Of a DNA stretch of 64,000 nt, positions 44,080-51,351 are shown one piece after another; the first letter of the stretch is position 1; the number at the start of each line of letters is the position of its first letter. The notes under the pieces were generated by a model. It was not told where the DNA came from and did not search any database. It saw nothing but the letters and a program-made list of their open reading frames with translations. A program made the translations under genes and the position numbers. Source of the DNA: Streptomyces filamentosus (lineage in GTDB: Bacteria > Actinomycetota > Actinomycetes > Streptomycetales > Streptomycetaceae); the NCBI RefSeq assembly GCF_014654895.1, contig NZ_BNBE01000003.1, forward strand, positions 1,268,501 through 1,332,500, given 5' to 3'.

Positions 44080-44511
44080 TCATCGGAGCTGGAGGTAGAG
44101 CTCTTCGCCGGGGATGAGGGAGCCGACAGCGGCATTGGTGAGCCCGCGGAGGATCACCTCCGCCTGCGGCTTGAGGTCCTGCGGCACCGTGAGCTGTTCG
44201 CACCGCTCCCGTCCGCGCCGGGACGCGAGCGGCAGATACAGCCCGTCCACGCTGTAGCGGACCGGCTGCGGCTGGGATCGGGTCGGCTCGGACGCGACTG
44301 CGCGGATGACGAGTTGCGGGGCGTGGGCGTCTTCCCGCGCCTGGACCTCGGCGATGACCGGAGCCAGCAGCCGGGCGAGCTTGGCCAGTTCGAGCCGGGT
44401 GAGCCGCTCGTGGGCGGCGACCAGGATCTCGTGGACGGCGTAGTCGTCGTGAAGGCGGTTGATCTGGTCGAGGACCGGACGGACATCGACGGTGCGGGAC
44501 TGGGTGGTCAT
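44080..44511 (-). CDS. Hypothetical helical protein
   Basis: A 143-residue protein with a long helical N-terminal half (VLDQINRLHDDYAVHEILVAAHERLTRLELAKLARLLAPVIAEVQARE). ATG 44511 has GAAGG seven bases upstream. It is the first gene behind promoter P3. Function unknown. Confidence 0.6.
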   Translation of the reverse strand: MTTQSRTVDVRPVLDQINRLHDDYAVHEILVAAHERLTRLELAKLARLLAPVIAEVQAREDAHAPQLVIRAVASEPTRSQPQPVRYSVDGLYLPLASRRGRERCEQLTVPQDLKPQAEVILRGLTNAAVGSLIPGEELYLQLR

Positions 44512-44560
44512 CGGCGGACCTTCCTTGGTGCACGTGTACGCGGCGGTGCCAGCGGAGGTT

Positions 44561-44586
44561 GTTCGGGGCCTACGGGAGCCCCGAAC
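44561..44586 (-). other. Hairpin in the P3 leader
   Basis: GTTCGGGGC (44561-44569) pairs with GCCCCGAAC (44578-44586) with an 8-base loop. It forms at the very 5' end of the P3 transcript (start near 44588). Similar hairpins follow P5, P6 and P8. Confidence 0.5.
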
Positions 44587-44594
44587 ACGCCACC

Positions 44595-44623
44595 ACCCTA
44601 CCGCTTTAAATCCAATTAAGCAA
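44595..44623 (-). promoter_or_regulatory. Shared regulon promoter P3
   Basis: TTGCTT (44623-44618), a 17-base spacer starting AATTGGATTTA, and TAGGGT (44600-44595) on the minus strand. It drives the leftward genes from 44511 to 41061. Confidence 0.82.
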
Positions 44624-44624
44624 T

Positions 44625-45500
44625 CTACGGGTGTGGGGTGAGGCTTCTCAGGAACGCGTCCCGGCGGGCGATCGCCTCCTCGCGCTCCTGGTGCGCCTGC
44701 GCCAGGCCGCTGTCGCCGGCGAGCGCATCCGCGCAGGCGATCAGCACATCCGGCCCCAGGCGCCACAACAGGCTGTTCGCGCCGAGCACAGCCGCGGTGA
44801 GCGGGTCGATCTCGGCCCCCACCCATCGGTACTGCGCGGCATCCCGCTCCAGGTAGTGCAGCAGCCGGGCCTGCGCGCGCCACATGGCGCCCGAGCCGGC
44901 CGCCGCTTCGCCGATGACCGTGCCCGGCGGAAGGTCGTCGGCGAAGTACTCGACCATGTGATTGGTGACGACGTCGGGCGTGTGGAACGCGCCGCGGCGG
45001 CTCTTCTCTCCGCGGTTGCTCAGCTCCTGCAGCAGTCGGCCCAACAGGTCGGTCGCCAGGTAGCGCTTCGGATCGGCGCCGTACTCGAGGATGCCGCCCT
45101 TGAACAGATGGTGGGTCATCTCGGTCACGGCCTGCGCGGTCTGCTGAGGCGGATCGGCGAGCCACCGCCACAGCAGGCCGGACCGCTCCACGAGATACGG
45201 CTGGCTCTGCCACAGATGGGCCCACATCTGCCGGAGCACGACGATGAGGTCGTCCGGGTCCAGCGCGGCAACGTCGTGGGCGAGCTCCGGGCTCTGTGCG
45301 TCGGCCAGCGGGAGCAGGGCGAGCGACGCTGTGGTGCCCAGGGGGATCTCCAGCGACGAGGAGGGCCACAACGTCGTGATCGTGTCGATCAGGCGCCGGG
45401 CGTGCTCCTGCGGGTCCTCGGGGAGGAACGCACGGCGCGCGTGCGCGGAGGGAAGCCAGGTCAGGTCACGCGGGCGGGTGGTCATCGTGTTCCTGTTCAT
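44625..45500 (-). CDS. N6-methylase-like protein lacking the catalytic motif (copy 2)
   Basis: A 291-residue protein with the fold signs of an HsdM/N6-adenine methylase. A helical N-terminal region is followed by RRGAFHTPDVVTNHMVEYF (the TP element before motif I), motif I IGEAAAGSGAMWRAQARLL, and WVGAEIDPLTAAVLGANSLLW with the acidic SAM-binding residue. The polypeptide ends soon after this and has no NPPF/Y motif IV, so it should bind SAM but not methylate on its own. Its ATG overlaps the stop of its paralogue (ATGA). The two may form a complex or act as DNA-reading subunits. Confidence 0.68.
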   Translation of the reverse strand: MNRNTMTTRPRDLTWLPSAHARRAFLPEDPQEHARRLIDTITTLWPSSSLEIPLGTTASLALLPLADAQSPELAHDVAALDPDDLIVVLRQMWAHLWQSQPYLVERSGLLWRWLADPPQQTAQAVTEMTHHLFKGGILEYGADPKRYLATDLLGRLLQELSNRGEKSRRGAFHTPDVVTNHMVEYFADDLPPGTVIGEAAAGSGAMWRAQARLLHYLERDAAQYRWVGAEIDPLTAAVLGANSLLWRLGPDVLIACADALAGDSGLAQAHQEREEAIARRDAFLRSLTPHP

Positions 45501-46564
45501 GCGGCGTGGGCGGAGATGAGGGTGTCGAGCTTGCGGAACGCGTCGTGGGTGGCCTTGGCGAAGGCGGCGGCGTCACGGAGCTGGTCTCGGTGGGTCTGCA
45601 TCTTCCGCTGGTGGGCGAAGGCCTGCCGGCTCAGGTCGCTATGGGCCAGGGTGTTGCCCACCGCGACGACCGCCTTGGGGCCCAGGTCCCAGACGACGGT
45701 GTTCACCGCTGCTCCGGCGGCCGCGATCGGGTCGAGCTCCTGCATGACCCACTCGTGCTTGTGCGGATCCCCGCCGCGTTCGCGCATGGCCTGCACCATG
45801 GAGCGGAACATCCCGCCGGTACCCGCAGCCGGCTCGTTGAACGACTGCCCGCGTGTCGGCTCGGCATCGGAAACGGATGCGCCGTCGTAGAGGAGACGGG
45901 CCATCATGTCGGCGACCTCCGGAGGCGTGTGGTACTCACCCAGGCCACGGCGCGAGCTGTGATGCCGCAGATTGGTGATGGTCCACGACATGAGGTCGAT
46001 GTCGGAGCGGTAGTACGGATCCTTGTCGCCGGTGTACTGGAGTACGCCGGCGCGCAGCGCGGCCCGGGTGACGGCCGCGACGCCGCGCAGGGCCTGCTCG
46101 TCGAGGTCCTCCTCCGTCCAGCGGAAGATCGGTGCGGCCACATCCATGAGTTCGGGGCGCAGCATCCACGTCGCGGCGTAGATCTCGGCGTAGCCCTTGG
46201 CCAGGACGCGCGGGGGCTGGGCGGCAAAGTAGCGGGAGAGCTGAGCGGCGTGGAGCGCGCCCGGGGACTTGATGGGGCACAGGGCCAGGGCCGCGACCAC
46301 GCCGGCCGGAATGTCCATACGGCTGCTGCCGCAGCTGTGGTACCAGGCGTCGGCGACGGATTCTCCGAAGTCGGAGCCGCGGCGGCGGGTGATGGGGAAG
46401 GGCGGACAGTCGGTGGTGCCGGCGTGCCGGGCGCATCCCGGATCGCGGCAGTCGGCGGTGCCGTCGGGCTGGCCGTGGCCTGCTGGGGCCAGAGCTGCCG
46501 GGGCGGGCCGCCGGGCGGAGGCGAGGGCTGCTGTGAGGCGGGAGGTCAGGTCGGATGGTGCCAT
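45497..46564 (-). CDS. N6-methylase-like protein lacking the catalytic motif (copy 1)
   Basis: A 355-residue relative of the next gene. After a proline-rich N-terminus with CRDPGCARHAGTTDC (possible zinc site), a helical domain leads to GLGEYHTPPEVADMMARLL, motif I SFNEPAAGTGGMFRSMVQAM and WVMQELDPIAAAGAAVNTVVWDLG. Behind VGNTLAH, where N6-methylases carry NPPF/Y, the chain is helical and lacks that motif. SAM binding is likely; methyl transfer is doubtful. It is co-translated with the shorter paralogue (ATGA overlap) and lies 54 bases behind the gene at 46619. Confidence 0.7.
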   Translation of the reverse strand: MAPSDLTSRLTAALASARRPAPAALAPAGHGQPDGTADCRDPGCARHAGTTDCPPFPITRRRGSDFGESVADAWYHSCGSSRMDIPAGVVAALALCPIKSPGALHAAQLSRYFAAQPPRVLAKGYAEIYAATWMLRPELMDVAAPIFRWTEEDLDEQALRGVAAVTRAALRAGVLQYTGDKDPYYRSDIDLMSWTITNLRHHSSRRGLGEYHTPPEVADMMARLLYDGASVSDAEPTRGQSFNEPAAGTGGMFRSMVQAMRERGGDPHKHEWVMQELDPIAAAGAAVNTVVWDLGPKAVVAVGNTLAHSDLSRQAFAHQRKMQTHRDQLRDAAAFAKATHDAFRKLDTLISAHAA

Positions 46565-46618
46565 GGGTGAGCTGTCTTTCGTGCGCTGTGCTGATGGATC
46601 GTGGGGCCGGCGCCGCGT

Positions 46619-47287
46619 TCAGCGCGGGTCGGCGGGAAGCCGGGTGGCGGGCGCGACCTTCGGCCATACGACGGTGTCGGGTGCCAGGTGGGCGCGCTGG
46701 CTGCTGAACCAGCGCCGGGCTGTGAGCTCGGCGTCGTCCGCCCGGGCGGACGTGATCTCGTACGACGAAAGCCCACTGGCGTACAGCACGTTGTAGAGCG
46801 CGTCGTAGGCCGCGGCGTCCTCGTCCGGAGTGCGATAGACGGCGAGCACCGCCATGCGATGGCCGTGGTCGGCGAAGGCGACCGTCCATGTGTCGAGGGC
46901 CGCCGGCGGGTATCCGCTGGCGTGCGCCTCGTCGAGGGCCCGGGTGAACTCCGCCGGGTCCGTGGTGGTGTGCTCGCGCCAGGGCAGGAGTGCGTGGCCC
47001 AAGGCGTAGCGGCCTGCAGTATCGGGCCGGCAGTGTTCGAGGACCTTCGGGGGATCGCCGAGGCTGAGGATCTCGATACTCGGGCCGGTGAACCGGAGCT
47101 TGAGGGCGATCGAGGCGTCCGACCGGGAATCGGCTGCGATCCTGCCCGCCACCTCGCGAGTGAAGCGGGGCAGGACCATCCCGTCATGCCGGTGGCCGAG
47201 GACCTCGGCCGGATACGGCCCGGACCCCCTGAGGGTGACGGAGGACGGGAACCATTCGGCCGGCCGGCTGGAAGGCTGTGTGTGCAT
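46619..47287 (-). CDS. Hypothetical protein
   Basis: A protein of about 222 residues from ATG 47287 (a longer frame would begin upstream of the predicted transcription start). It contains MVLPRFTREVAGRIAADSRSDASIALKLRFTGPSIEILSLGDPPKVLEHC and a later ALDTWTVAFADHGHRMAVLAVYRTPDEDAAAYDALYNVLYASGL. The family is not recognised. It is the first gene behind P4 and is followed by the methylase-like pair, suggesting a shared role. Confidence 0.58.
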   Translation of the reverse strand: MHTQPSSRPAEWFPSSVTLRGSGPYPAEVLGHRHDGMVLPRFTREVAGRIAADSRSDASIALKLRFTGPSIEILSLGDPPKVLEHCRPDTAGRYALGHALLPWREHTTTDPAEFTRALDEAHASGYPPAALDTWTVAFADHGHRMAVLAVYRTPDEDAAAYDALYNVLYASGLSSYEITSARADDAELTARRWFSSQRAHLAPDTVVWPKVAPATRLPADPR

Positions 47288-47394
47288 GCTGCTGTGTTTC
47301 TGCGTCGAAGAAGCGCGTCGGAGGGCGCGGCTGGTGAGGGCGGCGTTCAGGTGCGGCAGCCTCAGGGCGCCGTGAGTACGCGACCGAGACATAG

Positions 47395-47423
47395 AGACTA
47401 CTTACATATTTCCAATTAGGCAA
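47395..47423 (-). promoter_or_regulatory. Shared regulon promoter P4
   Basis: TTGCCT (47423-47418), a 17-base spacer starting AATTGGAAATA, and TAGTCT (47400-47395) on the minus strand. It drives 47287 to 44625. The -35 abuts the stop codon of the gene at 47425. Confidence 0.8.
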
Positions 47424-47424
47424 T

Positions 47425-48222
47425 TTAATTGGTGGTGCCGATCCACAGGAACCGGAACGCCGCCTTGAACTGCTCGTGACGGATCAGGGCGTCGGGCATG
47501 GCGCGCAGCAGCCGGGCCCGGAACTCCGGCCCGTGTGATCGGCCCCGCGGGCGCGTCCCGTGGACCAGTTCGTGCACCAGGGCGTATTCCAGTAGCGCCG
47601 GCGGGAGCTGGAAGGCCGCCCAGTGCAGCGTCAGCCGGTGAGCGCGTTCCTGGTAGATCGCTCCGTTGCAGCGGCCGAGGTCGCGCACCTCCAACTGCGG
47701 GAGCCGGCGCCGGGTACGCATGCGGGACCAGTGCGCCGGCGCCGTGCTCTCCAGCCAGGCCCGGCCGGCCCGCGCATACCAGTCGATGACCGGCTGCGCG
47801 CCGCGCCTCTCCAGGTCACCGCGGTAGACGACGAGCAGTCCCGTCCCGTCCTCCTGCTGCCGCATGCGGACCGGAACGGGCGTGTCGACCAGGTGCAGCC
47901 GGATGGTGCGGCCGAGCCAGAGCAGCTCGCAGCCGTCCACCAGGCGCCTGTCCGGGTGCCGGGGCGCCCTCTTGGCCATCTGCCGGGCGTGGGCCTCCAG
48001 GCGCGAGGCGTTCTGCCGGACGAACTGGGTGATCTCGGCGGCTGTCGACGTCGGCAGGATGCGCACGACACGGCGCCCGTCCGGTCGCGTCGTCACCGCA
48101 TGCGTGGTGCGCCGATGCGACACCACGACGTCGAAGGTGCCGGAGGTGAGGGTTCCGTCGGCTTCCAGGGCTGCAGTGACACCTCGGATGAGGTCCTCAT
48201 CCGAGGTGACGGGCGGGTTCAT
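47425..48222 (-). CDS. YgjP-like (DUF45) zinc metallopeptidase
   Basis: A 265-residue protein with the zincin motif VHELVHGTRPRGRSHGPEFRARLLRAMPD (HExxH variant HELVH, then a third His in HGPEF) near residue 230, as in the YgjP/WTH family that often accompanies restriction and mobile-element genes. The N-terminal half (LTSGTFDVVVSHRRTTHAVTTRPDGRRVVRILPTSTAAEITQFV) fits the same family. ATG 48222 follows GGAG. It is the last gene of the P5 unit. Confidence 0.8.
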   Translation of the reverse strand: MNPPVTSDEDLIRGVTAALEADGTLTSGTFDVVVSHRRTTHAVTTRPDGRRVVRILPTSTAAEITQFVRQNASRLEAHARQMAKRAPRHPDRRLVDGCELLWLGRTIRLHLVDTPVPVRMRQQEDGTGLLVVYRGDLERRGAQPVIDWYARAGRAWLESTAPAHWSRMRTRRRLPQLEVRDLGRCNGAIYQERAHRLTLHWAAFQLPPALLEYALVHELVHGTRPRGRSHGPEFRARLLRAMPDALIRHEQFKAAFRFLWIGTTN

Positions 48223-48475
48223 GAGAAGGGGCTCCTGTCGGTCGGTCCGGCGGGCGGGACGCCGGCGTCGGTCGGCACGTCTTGCCGGCACCGGGCCGGC
48301 GACGTGTCAGCGGGCAACGTGCGAGGCCCCGGCGGGAGTTGAGCTCGCCGCCAGGGCCGTACAGTCGGGGAATGCTGGTGTCGGTCCGGGACCGCGTTCC
48401 TCCAGCTATGGATCGGGACAGATGGGGCCCTGCCGGGCCCGCTGGGAAATGGCGCGGGGGCCGCGCTGCTGCCGA

Positions 48476-48844
48476 TTACGCAGCGCCTCGTGATCTGCTG
48501 CCGCCCGCACTGGCCATGGAGCGGACGTAGCCCTGCGCAGCCGTGGTGTCCTGCGGGTTGCCCAGCGCGGTGGCGAGGGCGGTGACCAGCGCGCGGAGCT
48601 GGTGGCTGAGACTGTCGCGGGTGATCCAGTCCCAGGCTGCGTCGTGGCGTTCCCGTAGGGGGAGGATCTGATGGACCAGTTCCTGCGCGATCTGGTCGCG
48701 CGCGGCCTCGCACAGGGCGTCGACCAGGGCGGCCGCCCTGGTCTCGGGCAGACCGCCGTCGGCGAGCCTTTCGATCATGTCGTGGCGCTGGCTCTCTAGG
48801 TCGGACGCCTGCCGTCTCGCGCGGCTTCGAGCGGAGGGATGCAC
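48476..48844 (-). CDS. Hypothetical helical protein
   Basis: A protein of about 122 residues from GTG 48844 (a longer version from 48964 is possible). It is mostly helical: ARRQASDLESQRHDMIERLADGGLPETRAAALVDALCEAARDQIAQELVHQILPLRERHDAAWDWI. Function unknown. It lies between the cysteine-rich gene at 49060 and the metallopeptidase. Confidence 0.5.
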   Translation of the reverse strand: MHPSARSRARRQASDLESQRHDMIERLADGGLPETRAAALVDALCEAARDQIAQELVHQILPLRERHDAAWDWITRDSLSHQLRALVTALATALGNPQDTTAAQGYVRSMASAGGSRSRGAA

Positions 48845-49059
48845 GAGGTGGGCTTCTCTCGGTGGGAGGGTGGCGCGGCCTTCTGCTTGACCGGCTGCGC
48901 CACCTGGTGATGGCGGCTGGCTCGGGATGGCTGCCCGACGACTCGGCGGTGGGCGACTCGCCAAGCAGCCATCGCCTCCTCAAGGGGCCCGGCGCCCCAG
49001 AAGCGCACGCGTCACTGCGGGCCGGGTCGAGGATCCGGAAATACGTACCTCGACCGGAT

Positions 49060-49398
49060 TCATGAGGTCTCTTGCGTGCCGTCGTTGGTCCGCTCCAGGG
49101 GCGCGGCCTTGAACGCGGCGCATGCCGGGGTCTCCTCGTGAAGGTCGGGACCGCCGTTGCGGCGGCCCGTGCCGATCACCAGAGCGCACTTCAAGCGCTG
49201 GGAGGCGTCGGCAAGTTCCTTGACCTGGAGATGAGCGCAGCCTCCGCAGTGCTGTCCGGTCGCGAGCGGGCGCCGGGTTGCAGGGTGAATACCTGCGTCC
49301 AGGGCCTGGCGCACGAAGCCGCGACCGCGCCCGTTACGGCCGCCGGCCGAATCTGTGTGCTGGGTAGGGGTGTTGTCAGTGGCGGGCGAAATGATCAT
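49060..49398 (-). CDS. Small cysteine-containing hypothetical protein
   Basis: A 112-residue protein with QHCGGCAHLQVKELADASQRLKCALVIGTGRRNGGPDLHEETPACAAF: CxxC plus two more cysteines, likely one zinc or metal site. This pattern occurs in small phage/plasmid proteins of unknown role. The ATG overlaps the upstream stop (ATGA). Confidence 0.6.
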   Translation of the reverse strand: MIISPATDNTPTQHTDSAGGRNGRGRGFVRQALDAGIHPATRRPLATGQHCGGCAHLQVKELADASQRLKCALVIGTGRRNGGPDLHEETPACAAFKAAPLERTNDGTQETS

Positions 49399-49715
49399 GG
49401 CAGATCCTTGTAGCTAAGGGGAGACGGCGGCTGCGGGCGTTCCCGCCGCCGTGCCACGGTGGCGACGGCCGCGAGCATCGTGACGCTGACGATGGCGAGG
49501 CCGTACGCCGAGAGCATTGCGGTGCGCGCCAGGAAGTCGACGGTGACGGCTCCGTCGGCGAACCGTGCCGGGGTGATCCCGGTGGCCGCCTGAGCCGTCA
49601 TGCCGGCCCCGGTGGCGGCGACTGCCGTCACGGCCAGTCCCTGGCCTGTGCGGCGTGAGGTGTCACGGCGCGCCTGGACAGATGTGTGCTCGCGGGCCGG
49701 GAGGGGTACAGGCAT
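49395..49715 (-). CDS. Small membrane protein
   Basis: A 106-residue protein with a hydrophilic N-terminus and two hydrophobic stretches (about residues 26-46 and 64-88; AMLSAYGLAIVSVTMLAAVATVA). It ends in a basic, proline-rich tail. It is the first gene behind P5 and is coupled to the next gene by ATGA. Function unknown. Confidence 0.6.
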   Translation of the reverse strand: MPVPLPAREHTSVQARRDTSRRTGQGLAVTAVAATGAGMTAQAATGITPARFADGAVTVDFLARTAMLSAYGLAIVSVTMLAAVATVARRRERPQPPSPLSYKDLP

Positions 49716-49768
49716 GGTTCTCCGGAAGTCGGGCGACCGGACGGCGCTCGGCGGTGTCGGTGGACACC

Positions 49769-49793
49769 GTGCCCGCGTCGACTGCGGGGCACC
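49769..49793 (-). other. Hairpin in the P5 leader
   Basis: GTGCCCGC (49769-49776) pairs with GCGGGGCAC (49785-49793) with one bulged base, directly behind the predicted P5 transcription start (about 49798). Confidence 0.4.
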
Positions 49794-49804
49794 GTCACAA
49801 CGTA

Positions 49805-49833
49805 AGACTACCTTTGTAAATCCAATTATGCAA
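49805..49833 (-). promoter_or_regulatory. Shared regulon promoter P5
   Basis: TTGCAT (49833-49828), a 17-base spacer starting AATTGGATTTA, and TAGTCT (49810-49805) on the minus strand. It drives 49715 to 47425. The -35 overlaps the 3' end of the gene at 49826. Confidence 0.82.
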
Positions 49834-50290
49834 TTACGGAGTGATGGGCGAGGGTTTCAGGGCGGTAGACGGTGTGCCCGTGAGCGCCCTGCGCGATCAC
49901 GACGGTCCGTCCAGGGCCCGCCAGGCTCCTTCGGCGGCCGGCGGCCACGCACAGCTTGCGCACGCTACGCCCGTGTACAGGGCGATGACGGCGTGGGCTC
50001 GGGTCTGCCGCGTAGTGTTCATCCGCCACCAGGGACATGGCGTGCATGACATCGCGCACGCGCTCGGCGATCTCGCCCGCGCCCAGGTCGCGCCCGGCGG
50101 CGTAGCGCCACAGCGCGGCGACTGCCCGGGCTGCCGGAGAGGTGTCCGGGGCATGCACCGTGCTGTCCCTGATGAGCCAGTCGATGACCTGCCCCGTGTA
50201 CGGCGCCGAGAACGGGGCGCCTTCGAGAAGCTCCAGAAACTCTAGGGCTTCAGACTCGTCAGTGACGGGCAGGCGAGGTTCTGTCTGCAT
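49826..50290 (-). CDS. Hypothetical protein
   Basis: A 154-residue protein from ATG 50290, which has a near-ideal AGGAGG six bases upstream. The N-terminal half is LPVTDESEALEFLELLEGAPFSAPYTGQVIDWLIRDSTVHAPDTSPAARAVAALWRYAAGRDLGAGEIAERVRDVMHAMSLVADEHYAA. Not recognised. It is a single-gene unit behind P6. Confidence 0.62.
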   Translation of the reverse strand: MQTEPRLPVTDESEALEFLELLEGAPFSAPYTGQVIDWLIRDSTVHAPDTSPAARAVAALWRYAAGRDLGAGEIAERVRDVMHAMSLVADEHYAADPSPRRHRPVHGRSVRKLCVAAGRRRSLAGPGRTVVIAQGAHGHTVYRPETLAHHSVIA

Positions 50291-50363
50291 CGCAGACCTC
50301 CTCGGTTGGGGCACCGTCCGCAGATCATGGACCGGTGCATCCGCGATGGGTTCGTTCGTGTCG

Positions 50364-50387
50364 GGCGGGGGAGAGGCTTCACCCGCC
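50364..50387 (-). other. Hairpin in the P6 leader
   Basis: GGCGGG (50364-50369) pairs with CCCGCC (50382-50387), a few bases downstream of the predicted P6 start (about 50391). Confidence 0.35.
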
Positions 50388-50397
50388 AACCCGCTTT

Positions 50398-50426
50398 AAG
50401 CTACAGCAGTATATCCAATTAAGCAA
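50398..50426 (-). promoter_or_regulatory. Shared regulon promoter P6
   Basis: TTGCTT (50426-50421), a 17-base spacer starting AATTGGATATA, and TAGCTT (50403-50398) on the minus strand. It drives the gene at 49826-50290. Confidence 0.82.
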
Positions 50427-50556
50427 CGCAATCGGTTGGCGGACGCTTCTCGGTGCATCAATGTCGAGCCCAGGTCACCAGGGGCGAGTTCGAAAAGATC
50501 CGGAACTCGCCCGCACCGCCGTAATTTGTCAAGGAAAGACGGGCACAGAGACTCTT

Positions 50557-51315
50557 TTAATCCCCCGCACTCTTTTCACCCGCCGACAGCTTCCCCCGCG
50601 TGAGGCGTCTGCGGATCTCCTGGTAAATCGTCTCCCGATACCACATCGGCTCGAATACCTCCGGGCGCTTGCGGTCGCCCGGTCGCCGGTCAGGAGCTGC
50701 GATCTGCTCCCGCAGGAGATACGACTGCATGGTGCGCCGCGATGCGGGCTTCCCGCTGATCGCGTTCCCGCGGATGACGCCGTACTCGGTGATGTTGAGC
50801 AAGTCCTTGGGGTCCCCTGCGGGAAGAGGCTTCGCGAACTGAGGCTCGCCGCCGGTGTAGGCAGTCCACACGCGGGGCCGGTGTACGCGCACCCACTCAT
50901 CCACCGCCTTCGCGTCCCACTGCCCCTCCGACACCGGCGGCGGGAACGCGGCCGCCACGACCTTGCCGCTGGTGTCACGTCGTTCCGGGGCCTTGGTCCA
51001 GGCGTCCACCGCGTTGAAGGTCATGTCGAACCGCTTGGCCATCTCGGACCGCGATTCGGTGACGGACGGAGGCGCGACCGCGGCCTTCTTCTGCCTGCGG
51101 GGGCTGGTGGCCGCGCCGGCCGCGGGTGCCTCCTGCCGGGGCGGCCAGTACTGCGGCCGCATGGCCTGGACCCACGCGTCGACCAGCGCGACGTCCCACA
51201 GACCGTCCTCGCCCTTCGCCGGAAAGTTGACCAGCGTGGTCCACACGACGGTGTCCTTCGGCTTGACCCCGTACCGGGCGCTGATCCCCGCTTCGTCGAT
51301 GCGGCGGTTGGTCAT
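50557..51315 (-). CDS. Protein with several excisionase/MerR-like HTH units (short paralogue)
   Basis: A 252-residue protein made of three HTH-like units: GISARYGVKPKDTVVWTTLVNFPAKGEDGLWDVALVDAWV (about 10-50), EMAKRFDMTFNAVDAWTKA...FPPPVSEGQWDAKAVDEWVRVHRP (about 90-150), and a third unit ending YLLREQIAAPDRRPGDRKRPEVFEPMWYRETIYQEI. The order (helix-turn-helix, F/LPxP, W, then a trailing helix) resembles AlpA/excisionase and MerR-type DNA-binding domains. It lies 36 bases behind its longer paralogue, in the same unit. It is a candidate regulator of the block; a target is not known. Confidence 0.6.
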   Translation of the reverse strand: MTNRRIDEAGISARYGVKPKDTVVWTTLVNFPAKGEDGLWDVALVDAWVQAMRPQYWPPRQEAPAAGAATSPRRQKKAAVAPPSVTESRSEMAKRFDMTFNAVDAWTKAPERRDTSGKVVAAAFPPPVSEGQWDAKAVDEWVRVHRPRVWTAYTGGEPQFAKPLPAGDPKDLLNITEYGVIRGNAISGKPASRRTMQSYLLREQIAAPDRRPGDRKRPEVFEPMWYRETIYQEIRRRLTRGKLSAGEKSAGD

Positions 51316-51351
51316 GGACGTCCTTGAGGGTCGGGGCGGAGGTGCATCGGA

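Noticed and set aside
44625..46564. A complete type I restriction-modification system
   Set aside because: The methylase-like proteins lack the catalytic motif, and there is no specificity or restriction subunit in the window.
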